Positions 1 to 12,435 are shown, counted from the stretch's first letter. The stretch: DNA of 64,000 bases from Trema orientale (GCA_002914845.1 JXTC01000076.1:402064-466063); one strand, 5' to 3'. Translations and numbers: made by a program. The notes: generated from the sequence alone by a model not told the origin.

Positions 1-481
1 TTAATCTAAGCTAGCTTAGTGTAATTAAACACAGTTCAGTACAGTGACTGCCACCTCGTGCTTACCTGGGTCCAACAAATAAAATGCTATAAATGAGTCC
101 TAAACATTAAATTAAAGCTATTTGACATGTTAAACGCACAGTGAATTTGGCTCCGAAAAGCGTGAAAAATACATTTTACCGAAAAACTACTATTTGACCA
201 AGTTATCAACAGACATGATTTTAATGCATGTTCATATAGTATTACTATTCATAAATGTATTCTTTGTTCCTTTCACACACCAAGCTCTCTCTCTGAGAGT
301 ACTGAATCTTTACACTGCATGGGAGCACTTCCACAATCATTAGTACAATAATATAGATCATTTAGCAATCAGAATGAGTAATTTACTATGAAATTGATAC
401 TAGTTACTTAATATGTCTATTATGCAATATGAACATATTTATTATTGGCTTATTATGTATGTGAGAATCTTAGGCATCACA
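1..481 (-). mobile_element. 3' LTR (partial) of Tekay/Del-like Ty3/gypsy element
   Basis: Read on the minus strand, a polypurine tract is followed at once by TGTGATGCC, the expected LTR start. The LTR runs off the left edge of the window, so its length and terminal CA cannot be seen. No coding frame lies in it. It is adjacent to the integrase/chromodomain end of the element, as expected for a 3' LTR. Confidence 0.75.
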
Positions 482-483
482 AT

Positions 484-495
484 CCTTCCCCCCTT
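484..495 (-). other. Polypurine tract of the Tekay/Del-like element
   Basis: On the minus strand this reads AAGGGGGGAAGG, a pure purine run ending two bases before the LTR start. In retroelements this is the primer for plus-strand DNA synthesis. Its place between the chromodomain and the LTR fixes the element's orientation. Confidence 0.75.
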
Positions 496-561
496 ATTAA
501 ATTTTGTCGTCGAAATTTGCTTACCAAATAATTCTAGATGTTGACTTCTCATTTCATCTTC

Positions 562-3500
562 TCATTCCCATGTAGCCTCCTCAACCGATTGGTTTCGCCA
601 TAGAACTTTTACTAAAGGAATCTTTTTGTTTCTCAGTTCTTTCTCCTTTCTATCTAAAATCTGAATGGGGCGTTCCTCATAGGTTAACTTTGGATCCAGT
701 TCAAGTGGTTCCTGGCTAAGAACATGGGATGGATCTGATACATACTTTCTCAGCATAGAAACATGGAAGACATTGTGTACACCTGATAACTCGGGGGGTA
801 GCGCAAGCCTATAAGCGATATTTCCAACTTTCTCGATAATCTCATAAGGACCTATAAATCTCGGACTTAACTTCCCTTTCTTTCAAAATCTCATGACACC
901 TTTTATAGGAGTAACCTTAAGAAATACTTTATCACCAATAGAAAAATGTAAAGGTCGACGTTCTAGATCTGCATAAAACTTCTGCCTACTTTGAGCTGCT
1001 ATTATACGTTTTCTAATCTTTTCAACTGCCTCAGTTGTATCTCTTATAATATCAGGACCCAAATAACGCCATTCTCCGACCTCATCCCAGTGAACTGGAG
1101 ATCTGCATTTTCTGCCATACAACATCTCATAAGGTGCAACACCAATCGTAGCTTGAAAGCTATTATTGTAGGAGAACTCAATCAGTAGTAAGTAGTTATT
1201 CCACGACCTTTGGAAGTCCATAAAACAAGCTCTAAGCATATCTTCCAAGATCTGAATAGTCCTCTCAGCCTGACCATCTGTCTGAGGATGGAATGCAGTA
1301 CTAAATTTCAATTTAGTACCCAAAGCTCGTTGTACACTCCCAAAATTTTGAAGTAAATCTGGCATCTCTATCTGAGATTATGGAAACTGGAATTCCATGA
1401 AGTCTAACAATCTCCTTAATATACAATGCAACAAGTTTTTCCATGGAATAGGTCATAGAAATTGGAATAAAATGAGCTACGTTAGTGCGTCTGTCGACTA
1501 TAACCCAAACAGCATCCTGACGAGATACAGTCTTTGGTAACCCAACTACAAAATCCATCGTGATCTCCTCCCATTTCCACGCAGGTAATTGAAGTGGCTG
1601 CAACTCTCCTGCTGGTCTTTTGTGCTCAGCCTTAATCTGCTGACATGTTAAGCAACGTTCCACAAACTTGAAAATATCCTTTTTCATTCCTGCCCACCAG
1701 TAAAGAATCTTCAAATCATTGTACATTTTTGTAGTACCTGGATGGACTGAATACGGAGTATTGTGCGCTTCTACTAGAATTTCTTCCNAATTCTTTATGT
1801 CCAATCAATTCAGGATCTTCCTTCTGGCCCTGTATAATCCTGTCTAATAAGGTAGATTGTAAAGTCATAGCAGATAATTTCCCAGTAATTAGCTCGATAC
1901 CAGATCTACATAAATCTTCTCGTAATGGTTTCTCCAATTTATGTAAAGCTGTCAAACTACCAGATGATTTTCTATTGAGTGCATCTGCCACAACATTGGC
2001 TTTTCTTGGATGATAACTGATGTCATAATCATAGTCTTTTACCAATTTCAGCCAACGTCTTTGTCTCATGTTCAGTTCTTTCTGAGTGAACAAATACTTC
2101 AAACTTTTGTGATTGGTAAAAATTTCACAATGAACACCATACAGATAATGTCGCCAAATCTTCAATGCAAATACCACTGCTGCCAGTTCTATATCATGAG
2201 TAGGATAGTTGCGCTCATAATCCTTTAGCTGTCTTGAAGCATAAGCAATAACTTTTCCATTTTGCATAAGGACGCATTCTAGACCTTGTTTTGAAGCATC
2301 ACTATAATTAACAAATCCCGCTGTACCTAATGGTATAGTCAGGACTGGTGCTGAAATTAATCTCTGCTTTAATTCCTGAAAACTCTTCTCACACTCATCA
2401 GTCCATATAAACTTGTTACTCTTCCTGGTCAACTGTGTAAGTGGCATAGCTATCTTAGAAAATCCCTCAACAAACCTTCTGTAATAACCAGCTAAACCCA
2501 GAAAACTTCTGATCTCTGTAACATTGGTAGGTCTAGACCAATTATTAACTGCTTCAACCTTGGTTGGGTCAACAGAAATCCCATCCTGAGAAACAACGTG
2601 ACCAAGGAGTGATACTTTTTCTAACCAGAACTTACATTTCTTGAATTTAGCATACAACTCCTTTTCTTTCAGTATCTGTAGCGTGATTCTCAAATGCTCT
2701 TTATGCTCCTCTCTAGATCGTGAGTATACTAAAATGTCATCGATAAACACAATAACAAACTTATCTAAGAATTCCTTAAATATCATGTTCATCAGGTCCA
2801 TAAAAGCTGCTGGAGCATTGGTCAGGCCAAATGGCATCACCAGAAATTCATAATGGCCATACCAAGTTCTAAAAGCAGTCTTCGGAATATCTTCTTCTCT
2901 AACTCTTAACTGATGGTAACCAGACCTCAAATCAATCTTCGAAAATACAGAGGTACCCTGAAGTTGATCAAATAAATCATCGATGCGGGGTAGGGGATAC
3001 TTGTTTTTAATAGTCACTTTGTTAAGTTCTCTGTAGTCGATACACAATCGCATAGTGCCATCTTTCTTTTTCACAAACAACATTGGTGCATCCCACGGTG
3101 AAAAACTGGGACGTACAAATCCTTTGTCTAGCAATTCTTGTAACTGAGTCTTTAGCTCCTTTAATTCTGCTGGTACCATCCTGTAAGGTGTCTTAGAAAT
3201 AGGTACAGTACCTGGTACTAAATCAATAGCAAAGTCAATTTCTCTTACAGGCGGCAAACCTGGCAACTCCTCTTGAAACACATCTAGAAAGTCTTGCACA
3301 ACCAACACATCTTCTGGTCTCAATTTCTGCTCCACTGATGTATCAACAATACTAGCCAAATATCCTGTACCACCTTTTTCTAATAATTTCTGAGCTTTCA
3401 TGGCTGAAATCAAAGGAAACTTGGTTTTATATTGAGTACCCACAAGTACGAAATGGTCGGCATTAGGAGGATGAAATGTCACTATTTTCTTCTTACAGTC

Positions 3501-3953
3501 AATCTTAGCAAAATACTTTGACAACCAATCCATACCCAAGATGATTTCATAGTCATCCATGTCAAGCACAATTAGGTCTGCAAATAACTCTCTACCATCA
3601 ACCATCACAGGACAACCTTTCAAAATTTTGTCTGAATACATAATTTCTCCAGAGGGAAGTGTGGCACCAAATGGAGTACTGAGCTGATCCATAGGACGAC
3701 CCAATCTCCTCACAAATGTTAATGATGCATGTGAATGCGTGGATCCTGAATCTATTAATACATGAGCTATAATGCCAAAAATAAATATCTCACCTGTGAT
3801 AACAGATGGGTCTACCTGAGTTTCATCTCCAACGTCTATCTCAGCCATAGCATACAGCCTTCCACTAGGTTTCTTCTGATCATTTTTCATTTCAGGGCAG
3901 TTCTTAATAAAATGACCACTTTTACCACATTTGTAGCACAGCCCTGCACCCAT
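562..3953 (-). pseudogene. Decayed pol of Tekay/Del-like chromovirus: zinc knuckle, PR, RT, RNase H, integrase, chromodomain
   Basis: Domains in order: CCHC knuckle ([10 protein letters not shown]), aspartic protease (LIDSGST), reverse transcriptase with FIDDILVYS at its active site, Ty3-type RNase H, integrase with an HHCC-like start and TDGQAERT near the catalytic Glu, then a C-terminal chromodomain ending near VEEATWE. The chromodomain and order identify a chromovirus of the Tekay/Del type. It is dead: the frame changes near the N at 1788, where about 30 residues between RNase H and integrase seem missing; it shifts again near 1340; and there is an in-frame TGA near 881. The RNase H motif normally TDHKSL reads TNHKSL, so a catalytic Asp is lost. 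Genuine homology is clear; only the exact positions of the lesions are uncertain. Confidence 0.93.
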
Positions 3954-4465
3954 ACGACACTCTCCAGAATGATTCTTCCCACATGATGGGTAAGGTGGTA
4001 TTGTAGTGGCGGTGATCCCCTGATCAATTCTGGGACGCTTACCTTGATCCGATCGGGTTTGTTGAGCTGGAGGTCCCTTCCTTTTTATGTCCTGAGGACG
4101 TTAAAATTGAATCTGTCCTCCTCTATTTTCCTAAAAATTGGGTCTGAAACCTCTTTGCATCTCTCTTGCCTGTCTTTCTCTCCTAATCTTTTCTTCATCT
4201 AAAACATCTTTCTCTGCTTGCTCAGCGTCTAATACCCTGTCTACAATCTGAGCAAATGGTAACCTCGAATTCCACCTGATTTCAAATCCCTGACAATAGT
4301 CTTCCTCAGGCCTTGCATAAACTGATCTACCTTGAGCTCATTAGTGGCAACCATGTGAGGTGCATATCGTGATAACTCATCGAACTTGCGAATATATTCA
4401 GCAACAGACATCTCTCCCTGTTTCAGATTGGCAAACTCTACCCTTCTGCTGGCTCTCATGGCATT
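3954..4465 (-). pseudogene. Gag remnant of the Tekay/Del-like element, 5' half missing
   Basis: The segment from about 4459 down encodes the central retrotransposon gag domain (EYIRKFDELSRYAPH is typical). It then breaks into other frames, with stops, before the zinc knuckle. Family members carry a further 200 or more residues before this point; here the sequence stops abruptly and passes into tandem repeats at about 4477. The gag start, 5' UTR, primer site and 5' LTR of this element are therefore absent from the window. Confidence 0.8.
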
Positions 4466-4476
4466 AGTAAAATACT

Positions 4477-4996
4477 ACATGTAAGAACAGAAGCTTGAAC
4501 ATGTAGAAAAGTACTTATCGTAGAGGGGACGATAAGGTTTTGACATCTGCATGGGTATATGTTAAAATCATACAGGGAGAACTACATACAAAGACTCAGA
4601 AATGTGAGATTTTAGAAGCATGTAGAAAAGTACTTATCGGCTTTGCACGATAAAGTTTTGACATCTGCATAGAAAAATATGTAAAATTATACAGGAAAGA
4701 CTACATGTAAGAACAGAAGCATGAACATGTAGAAAAGTACTTATCATAGAGGCGACGATAAGGTTTTGACATCTGCATAGGTATATGTTAAAATCATGCA
4801 GGGAGAACTACATGCAACGACTCAGAAATATGAGATTTTAGAAGCATGTAGAAAAGTACTTATCGGCTTTGCACGATAAGGTTTTGACATCTGCATAGAA
4901 AAATATGTAAAGCTATGCAGGAAAGACTACATGTAAGGACAGAAGCTTGAACATGTTGGAAAGCACTTATCGTAGAGGCGACAATAAGATTTTGAT
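4477..4996. repeat. 226-bp higher-order tandem repeat (about 2.3 copies)
   Basis: Units starting ACATGTAAG recur at 4477, 4703 and 4929, an exact 226-bp period. Each unit holds two related half-units of about 107 and 119 bp sharing a core that contains AGAAAAGTACTTATCG. Every half-unit carries CTTATCG followed 8-10 bases later by CGATAA or a close variant, giving five potential short hairpins. The array lies exactly at the junction of two truncated retroelements. Tat/Ogre elements are known for tandem repeats in the 3' untranslated region, so this may be the 3' UTR of the element to the right; that assignment is an inference. Confidence 0.9.
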
Positions 4997-6125
4997 AGGT
5001 GAGGCGGAGTATGGGTGAGAATACTATCCACATACTCGGGCAATAAGTACAGCTCGGATGGCCATACCCGGGCGGAATTAAGCATCGCCTTTGTGGAGGA
5101 GACAGGCTTTTGGCAGAGACTGCGCCAATTTAGCCACTTTACGGTCAACTGGACAGGGGAGAACTTGCTGCGACCCCTGGGACTGAGGCTGCTTCGTAGT
5201 GTAGGTACAGGATCCCGCACACTCACCCGCTATTTAAAGTGCAAAGCGTCATCCTAGGTAAGATAATGGGTGTGATTGCATTGCCATTTTTCGGCAACAT
5301 ATAGCTCCTCTTGTGTTGGAGAAAAATACAGATATGGAAGATCTGGCATTCCGGCCGGCGGTATTGCGACAAGCTGCTTCTAGGATCACTGACCAGTGAC
5401 AAGGGGCCCACGCCGGGGTCATACTTTGCTACCTCAATTTCTCCTTGCCATGATAACGCCTCGAAGCTTTTTCTGAGGACTACCCAAGACTTTTAGTTCT
5501 AGAGATACTTTATTCTTTTTGTCTTTTTCAGCGCTTTATTATTCACTTTCCTACTTAACTCTTTCCCATTCCCCTTTTGAAACTGATGGCTTTTATCAGT
5601 TTATTTCTCTGGCCTTTCTCAATGGCTTTTATCCTCACATCTCTCATGCCTTTTGCGATGACTTTTATAAGTATCTCAGAACATAAAGTACTCAAAGTAG
5701 TACCCAGAAATTACTTCAGAAAAATTCGAAAATAGCCCGTTTTTGAAAATGTGAGAGTACCGATCTCAGTTTTGAAAATAGAGAACCTTGCAGTAGAAAA
5801 TAATAGCCTCTTATTTTAACAGAGTTTTGTAAAGAGATTTGTCGAAAGGAAGATAGATATTTTGATAGAAACTCTGAAATGTTCGTAAAATAGTACTGAG
5901 AATCGGGTATTCGACACGACTGGTTTTCAAAAAAATAGGACTGAATAGTATTTTTTTTTTTAAATAGGATAAAACTCCGGAGAAAATAGAGATATCAATT
6001 CACAAATATATATGAGAGAAAAACACCCATCATAGAGTAAAAAGTAAAAAGTGATGGCAATTTTGTTTGTGCATATAAAAACGACAATCCCCAGTATAGG
6101 GTTATCCATAGCAGTCCTTAATTTA
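4997..6125 (-). other. Non-coding 3' region of the Tat-like element
   Basis: Between the repeat array and the integrase stop there is no convincing gene. The short open frames here match nothing I recognise. Tat/Ogre elements have a long 3' untranslated region after integrase, which this position and length fit. No copy of the element's LTR (compare 12458-14494) is present, so the 3' LTR is lost. Confidence 0.5.
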
Positions 6126-7163
6126 TCAAGCATAGTATTTCTTGATAAATTTTAAATTAGTGGGTGGAGAGAGTTTACCAGTGTCAATCTCTTGGAGGAC
6201 ACAGTACCCACTGGGCTTGACGTCAGCGATTTGATATGGGCCTTCCCAATTTGGAGTGAATTTCGCGACGTGCAATCCTTTCATGATGTGATCGGCAGCT
6301 TTTAGCACCAACTCTCCCACCTGAAAAGAGCGAGGTCTTATTAGTCGATTGTAAGCTTGGGCTAACCTCTTTTGATAAGATAAGACCCCCTGTTGAACTC
6401 GATCTCGTCGGTCTTCTAAGACTTCGAGATCGAATTCTCGAGTGCCTTCGGCGGCATCTGAGGAGAGTGCCATTTTCGCAGAGGGCACAAAGAGTTCCAC
6501 AGGCCAAACAGCTTCAGCTCCATATACCATAGAAAATGGTGTTTGTTTGGTAGTGGTATTTTTAGTGACTCTGTAGGCCCAGAGTGCGGAAGGTAAGCAC
6601 TCATCCCATTGAATGGACTTCGCATCGATCATTCGCTTAATGATGGCTACCAAGGTTTTATTGAAGGCCTCGATTGCACCATTACCTTGGGGGTAATACC
6701 GTGTAGAATGTCCATAGAAAATATGATATCTTTCCATTAGGGACTGAAAAGGTTACCCTGTGAAGGGTGTCCCATTATCTGATATTACTCTACGGGGTAT
6801 CCCAAAACGGCAAATGATGTATTCCTTCAGAAAGTTGCTGGCAGCTTCGGAAGTGGCTCTTTTGAGGGCAATTGCCTCAGACCACTTAGTAAAATTTTCT
6901 GTAGCTGCCAGAATCCAGATTTTTCCTCTAGTAGGAGGCGATATAGGCCCAATGAGATCGATGGACCAGGTGTGAAATGGCCATGGCGAATGAACACTTT
7001 CCATTTTGACAACGGGGGCGTGGATAAGATTGGCATGCTTCTGGCAGGCGTCACATTTTCTGGCAAATTCCATGGCATCTTTTTCCATAGTTGGCCAATA
7101 GTAGCCAATAATGAGTAGTTGCTCGAAGAGACGACGGCCTCCCATATGTCCGTCGGAGTCCAT
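6126..7163 (-). pseudogene. Integrase of Tat-like Ty3/gypsy element (one nonsense codon)
   Basis: The domain begins with a zinc-binding region (YYWPTMEKDAMEFARKCDACQ) and continues with the catalytic core: Asp in WSIDLIGPI, Asp in ISDNGTPF and Glu in GNGAIEAFNKTL. A C-terminal part follows (ELVLKAADH, WEGPYQI). A TAA at about 6738 interrupts the core between the second Asp and the Glu in the same frame. It ends with a stop at 6126 and has no chromodomain, which separates it from the element to its left and agrees with the Tat lineage. Confidence 0.9.
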
Positions 7164-9740
7164 AACGTGGACTTCCCTGAGAGCTGTGTCAATTTCAGCT
7201 GGCCCTAAGCATTTTAAGGCTTCCCCTGGAAGCTGCGTCTGAACAGGGAACCATTGTGAACAAAGAATCTTTCAGTTTTTCGTCTAACTAGAATGGCCGA
7301 GGGGACGTCATCCAGCATCTGACCGGAATTGAGAAAGTCGATGTAAATTTTTTTCCAGTCTTGTAATTCTGTGTAGCAACTTTCTCTGTGGTTAATTGCA
7401 AGTTGGCACTGCTGGCAATTCTTTTGTAATTCATCGGCTTGGCTTTTGAGATTAGGTCAATAGTAGCCCGACCTCTGGACTCGACGGGCAACTGATGGGC
7501 CTTCCAGACCATAAGCCTTGTTATGGATTTCTCGGAAGATTGTTTCGCCAAATGTCATATCAATGCACTTGGCTAAGACGCCGCTGGATAGCCTCGGTAA
7601 AGATGGTCATTTATCAAAACATATGACTTGGTCTCTTTGAGGCTTTGGGTATTGGGCTTTTCCATCTTTTCTTTGATAGAATAGATCCAATCACTAAGGG
7701 ATGGTGCCACTGAAGGAATAGGTTCCACCTTAATCGCCAAAGGGATTTGAATAAGATATTCGTTGGTTGGAGTAATCTTGAGTACCAAAGTGGCGAGAGC
7801 ATCGGCGTACTTATTTTGTGACCGGGGGATGTGCTGCAATTCGTAATTGGAGAAGCTATGGAGTTTCTTTCGAATTTCTTCTCAATATTTGAGCAGAGCA
7901 GGTCCTTTGACCACGAATTCTCCATCTAACTGCTTGATGACCAAATTAAAGTCTCCACAGATTTTTAGTTTGGAGATTTTCATGTCATTGGCCAAGTCTA
8001 GGCCAATAGCTAAAGCCTCATACTCAGCTTTATTGTTGGAGCAAGGAAAGGCTAATTTGACAGCTTTCTTGAAGACTTCTCTATGATTGTTGGCGAGTAC
8101 AATCCCGGTACTTCCTTCATTGTGGGTTGAGGCACTATCAAAGTATAATGTCCAGTCATCTTCTCCCTTTTCCAGGGAGAGCACTCCCTCATCGAAAGCA
8201 TGTGTGGTATATTTAAGTAATTCAGCCAGAGCTTGACTCTTGATCGCTTTTGGTTTTTCTACCGATATGTCGAGCTCGCTAAGTATGAGCATCCATTTAG
8301 CATATCGTCTGTTTAGAACTGGCTTTTGAAGGAGAAACTTAATCGGATCAGAGTTGGTAATCACCTTCACTTTGTGAGTAAGCATGTAGTGCTGGAGTTT
8401 TTGTATTGCATAAGCTAGTGCAACACAAAGTTTATCATTGAAGGGATAATTTTTCTCCGGGTCCTTGAGCAGTCGACTAAGATAGTAGACTGGTTTTTCT
8501 TGCTCGTCGGACTCTTGCGCTATAAGTACTCCAACTGTTTCATCGGAGGCAGACAAATAGATGAGCAGTTCTTTTCCTAGGGACAGAGCGATCATGACTT
8601 GTAGGTGAGTGAGAATTTTCTTGATTTCACCGAACGCATACTCATGCTCCGGTTCCCACTTGAATTCTATGGACTTCTTAGTGAGTTGGTGCAGAGGCTT
8701 GATGATGGTAGCTAAGGCAGGAATGAATCTCCGGAGATAGGAAACCTTCCCAATAAATTGCCTTAACCGCTTGAGGTCTCGAGGTTGAGACATATTGATT
8801 ATAGCTTTGGTCTTGTCACCATCAATTCTAATACCCTCTTTGTGCACTACAAAGCCAAGAAACTTGCCATCGGAGACACCAAATGCACATTTCAGTGGGT
8901 TCATTTTGAGGTTATATTGCCGACAACGCTGAAATACTCTTCTTAGGTGGTCAAGGTGCATTTCTCACTTTCGGGACTTGACTACGAGATCATCAACGTA
9001 GTCCTCGACATAATTATGAATCATGTTCTAGAATATGGCAGTCATAGCCCACTGATATGTGGCACCGGCGTTCTTGAGGCCAAACAGCATGACCACATAG
9101 TAAAAATTTCCAAAAGGAGTGCGAAACGCCGTCTCGATCGCATCTTCTGTATCCATCTTAATTTAATTATAGCCACTGAACTCATCCATAAAAGAGAACA
9201 TTTCGTGATTAGCCGTGGCATCAATGAGCATGTCGAAGTTCGGGAGAGGGAAATCATCTTTCGGGCATGCTTTATTCAGGTCACGGAAGTCTATATAGAT
9301 TCGGATTTGGCCGTTTTTCTTTTTAACAGGGAGAATTTTGGCCAACCAAATAGCATGAACACAGGGTCGGATGAATCCTGCATCAAGGAGCTTCTGGACT
9401 TCCTTTTGAATTTGGAGCTGAATGTGAGTGCTGAAATTTCTGGCTGCTTGCTTTACAGGTTTAAAAGTGGAGTTAGTAGCAAGTTTGTGGTAATTAACTT
9501 ACTACTAAGCCCTGGCATATCTTCATAAGACTAAGCGAAGACATCGCAGTATTCTTTGAGGAGTGAAAGCAAAGCGGGCTCGAATTTAGCGCCCAAATTA
9601 ACGGAGATGAAAGTTGACTTTTCCTCTCCATTGATACCCAAGTAAATCTTTTTCAATCCATCTTGCGGGTTTGAAGGCTCGTCTTGTAACTTGTCAGGCG
9701 CAAGGGGAATCGCTTCTACCCCTTCGGCACATTCTGTTTG
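7164..9740 (-). pseudogene. Reverse transcriptase, RNase H and second (aRNH) RNase H of the Tat-like element, frame-broken
   Basis: From right to left: RT fingers (KKKNGQIRIYIDFRDLNKACPKDDFPLP without its continuation), RT palm with YVDD near 9000, the Ty3-type RNase H (around 8700-8250; YYLSRLLKDPEKNYPF), then a second RNase H around 8170-7780 (YFDSAST, NNKAEYEALAIGL, NKYADALATL). The extra archaeal-type RNase H before integrase is the hallmark of the Tat/Ogre/Retand lineage. Lesions include a TGA just after the YVDD region near 8962, and several frame changes between 9345 and 9160 and between 7880 and 7160. It cannot produce an intact polyprotein. Confidence 0.9.
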
Positions 9741-9776
9741 AGGGCTCGTGAGGTCATTACTGGCCTCGCCATACCT

Positions 9777-10343
9777 TCAGAAGCCATATATAGTCCGACC
9801 GTCGGGAAGGATATCTTTTCGGAGTAAGATCCTTTTGGGAGTGACCGGATCTATCTCCATACCCTCAGAAGATGTATTAGTTGCACCACCTAGATTGATG
9901 CCGCGAGGCCTTGCAGTACTGACGCTCTCGGCGACATCCCCATACAAAGTGGATTCAGCCCAGAAAATTTCGTCTCTTGAAAAAGGAGTCTTGGTAGCTA
10001 AGATCATGATTTCTTTTTTATCTTTGATTGCTTTTACACACTGGTGGAGGGTAGAGGGTACCGCATGATGTTGATGAAGCCAAAGTCTTCCAATCAAGAT
10101 GTGATAGGGGACATTCACATTAATGACGTGGAATTTAGTGGACGCTCTGATGGGACCAATTTTTAAGTCCACATTGACACAGCCCTTAGTGTTAAAAGTG
10201 TCAGAAGCAAAAGTCACCAAGGGTACTGTCTGGAGGACTAACTTGTCTTCAGGGATACCTGCAGCCTTGAAAGTATTCCATGGCATGAGGTTGACAGAGG
10301 AGCCATTGTCAATGAGGGCACGTTTAAGAAGTAATTCATTCAC
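9777..10343 (-). pseudogene. Protease region of the Tat-like element
   Basis: This open stretch contains RALIDNGSSVNLMP, the aspartic protease active site of Tat-type elements (D-N-G-S in place of the usual D-S/T-G). The flap-like LIGRLWLHQHHAVPS follows. It sits between gag on the right and RT on the left, as expected, and belongs to a single former reading frame that is now broken on both sides. There are no flanking splice sites or plant gene features. Confidence 0.85.
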
Positions 10344-12023
10344 TTTGGCCTCTACATAAAGTGGTTTGTTGTGGAACAGATGTGGGGCTTGTGCATCTTT
10401 TGCAGAGAAAGTGATTGTGTCTTCACTTCTTTTAGCAGTTCACCTTACTGCTTGATTGATGGCACAGCATTGCGAACCAAATTTCTGAGAAATTTTGAAT
10501 AAAGCAAAAGTGGCTTCTCATCGTGCCTCGTCGTTGAACTCGAGAATGTTAAACATATTCTTGAACACTTGAGAGTTTGTGAGGTTGTGCATTATGTCAT
10601 TTATTTCCTGTTCCTTGGAGGAACTTCCCTAGGCCAGGTCTGACTTCGAGCATTCTTTGATGATGCACATTCTCACTTGGCCACCTCTGTGCCTCAAAAA
10701 GGGGTTAACTTCTGCCCTTCGTTGTTGATTGTCATGCAGTATTCCACCTCTCCGATCTTTGATTAGATAATGTCTTCTAATTTTGTAACACTCAGAAGTA
10801 GGATGGCCGGTCCTGCGGTGGAATAAGCAGAACCGTGGGTTTGCTAATTGTTCTGGCGTCGATGGCCTGGTGTTAGGCGGATAGATTATATCTCCATCTT
10901 CTATCCAAGCCTGAACAAGTATATCAATTTGCTCGTTAGTAAATGGGATCGCCAGAGGAATATCCTAGTCTCTCCTTGGTGGTCGGCGTTGGTCAATCAT
11001 AGCTATCATCCTTTTTTGCTTGTAAGGCGTAGCTTTGGCTGTACCTTATGAAGGCGTTGCCTGGACAAGAGTTGGCACATACATCAGAGACATAGAAGCC
11101 TCTGTATTGTTGACTCGAAACATCAAGTAAGCAAAATTGGTGATAACATGATTGTCGATGTGAATTCGGTATGGGGTCAACATCCCATTAATGCAGATGC
11201 GATTGAGTCCTCTTTCGGATACCATCTCTCTGCAATCAAGAGCAATTTCTTTGAATCTCTATACAAAGTGAGAAAGAGACTCATTTTCCTGTTGCTTTAG
11301 GGTAGCAAGGTCGGCTAACTCCAAGTTGCATTCTGCCACGAAGAATTTGGTGCAGAAAACTGTCACTAATTCTTCCCAAGCGGTAATACTGCCGGCAGGT
11401 AGGTTGACGAACCACGAATAAGCTCTATCGGTAAGAGACTTAGAGAATTCCCTCAAACGGAGCTCATGGTCAGAGGCGTAAACCCCAAGATCATCAAGGA
11501 AGCTGATAACATGTTCTCTAGCATTGCCGCTCTTGCCATTAAACTTCTTGAATGAAGGGCTAACATAGTCCTTTGGATATGGCTTCGAAGTAATCCAAGC
11601 AGGGTAAGGAGATTGGAATTCTGTAGCTGCCACATTTCTGTGGACTCTTTCGGCTTCGTGCTTGAACATTTCTTGTAATTGCTCTTTAGTGATGAAATTC
11701 AGTGAAGAAGTGTTGCCAGTGTCGCTTGGTGTAGTGATAGCAGCATTGGCAGTATTTCGACGTACTCCTAGTATAGTAGAGCTTTGGTTCGTTGTGACGG
11801 GCAGAATGCCACTTGGGTCAAGAGTCGGGGTAAAAGATCTGGCTTCATTCGATCTTCTTTCTCCAGTTAATCGTTGTAGGATTTGAGCATGAGATGCTTG
11901 TATATCCCCCTGAGATCGTTTGAGATCATTGAGTGAATTGGCGAGGCTATTGACTGCATTGGCCAACTCAATGTTGGAGGGTTCTTGTTGTTGTAGTTGA
12001 GGATGTTGTTGTTGACTATCCAC
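10344..12023 (-). pseudogene. Gag of the Tat-like element (N-terminal half open, C-terminal half broken)
   Basis: The open frame begins at a Gln-rich N-terminus (MDSQQQHPQLQQQEP) at 12023 and reads into a retrotransposon gag domain (SFKKFNGKSGNAREHVISFLDDLG, LREFSKSLTDRAYSWFVNLP) before a stop at about 11259. Remains of the C-terminal half continue to about 10344 in several frames. Its product would form the particle that packages the element RNA. The start is chosen because the 5' UTR repeats and primer site lie directly upstream. Confidence 0.85.
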
Positions 12024-12059
12024 TTTGAAAAGAGGGAGATGGAACTTTAATAATAGTGT

Positions 12060-12375
12060 TGTTGGAATGAAATTTCAACAATAAGAAAGGGAGTGTTTAG
12101 GAATAGAATTTCGACAACAAGAAAGGAAGTATTTAGGAGATGAAATTTTAACAACAAGAAAGGAAGTATTGAGAGTAACGGTATACTGGATGTTGAGAAA
12201 TGAAATGGGCAGGGTAACGGTACACCACCAGATGTTGAGAAATAAAATAGGCAGAGTAACGGTACACCACCGGATGTTGGGAAGTAAAGCGGGTAGAGTA
12301 AAGGTACACCACCGGACGTTTGAGAAATAAAATGGGTAGAGTAACGATACACCACCGGATAAAATGGATAAGATA
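12060..12375. repeat. Two minisatellite blocks in the 5' UTR of the Tat-like element (about 38 and 42 bp units)
   Basis: From about 12066 a unit with ACAACAAGAAAGGAAGTATT repeats about every 37-39 bp. From about 12172 a second unit with AACGGTACACCACCGGATG repeats with a 42-bp period (starts near 12215, 12257, 12299, 12342). As 42 is a multiple of three, long but meaningless open frames run through it. The block lies between gag and the primer-binding site. Confidence 0.85.
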
Positions 12376-12435
12376 GCGAGGTGCACTTGCAGATCTTGGG
12401 AATCCCGAGGAAACGTTAGTTTCCCTTTGGCTACT

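Noticed and set aside
4477..4996. Regularly spaced repeats resembling a CRISPR array
   Set aside because: The units are contiguous tandem copies without unique spacers, in plant nuclear DNA.
5015..5496. Several short frames between the repeat array and the integrase
   Set aside because: No known domain; the position fits the untranslated 3' region of the Tat-like element.
12047..12386. Open frames of about 100 codons near the Tat-like 5' UTR
   Set aside because: They read through 38- and 42-bp minisatellite units upstream of gag and carry no retroelement domain.
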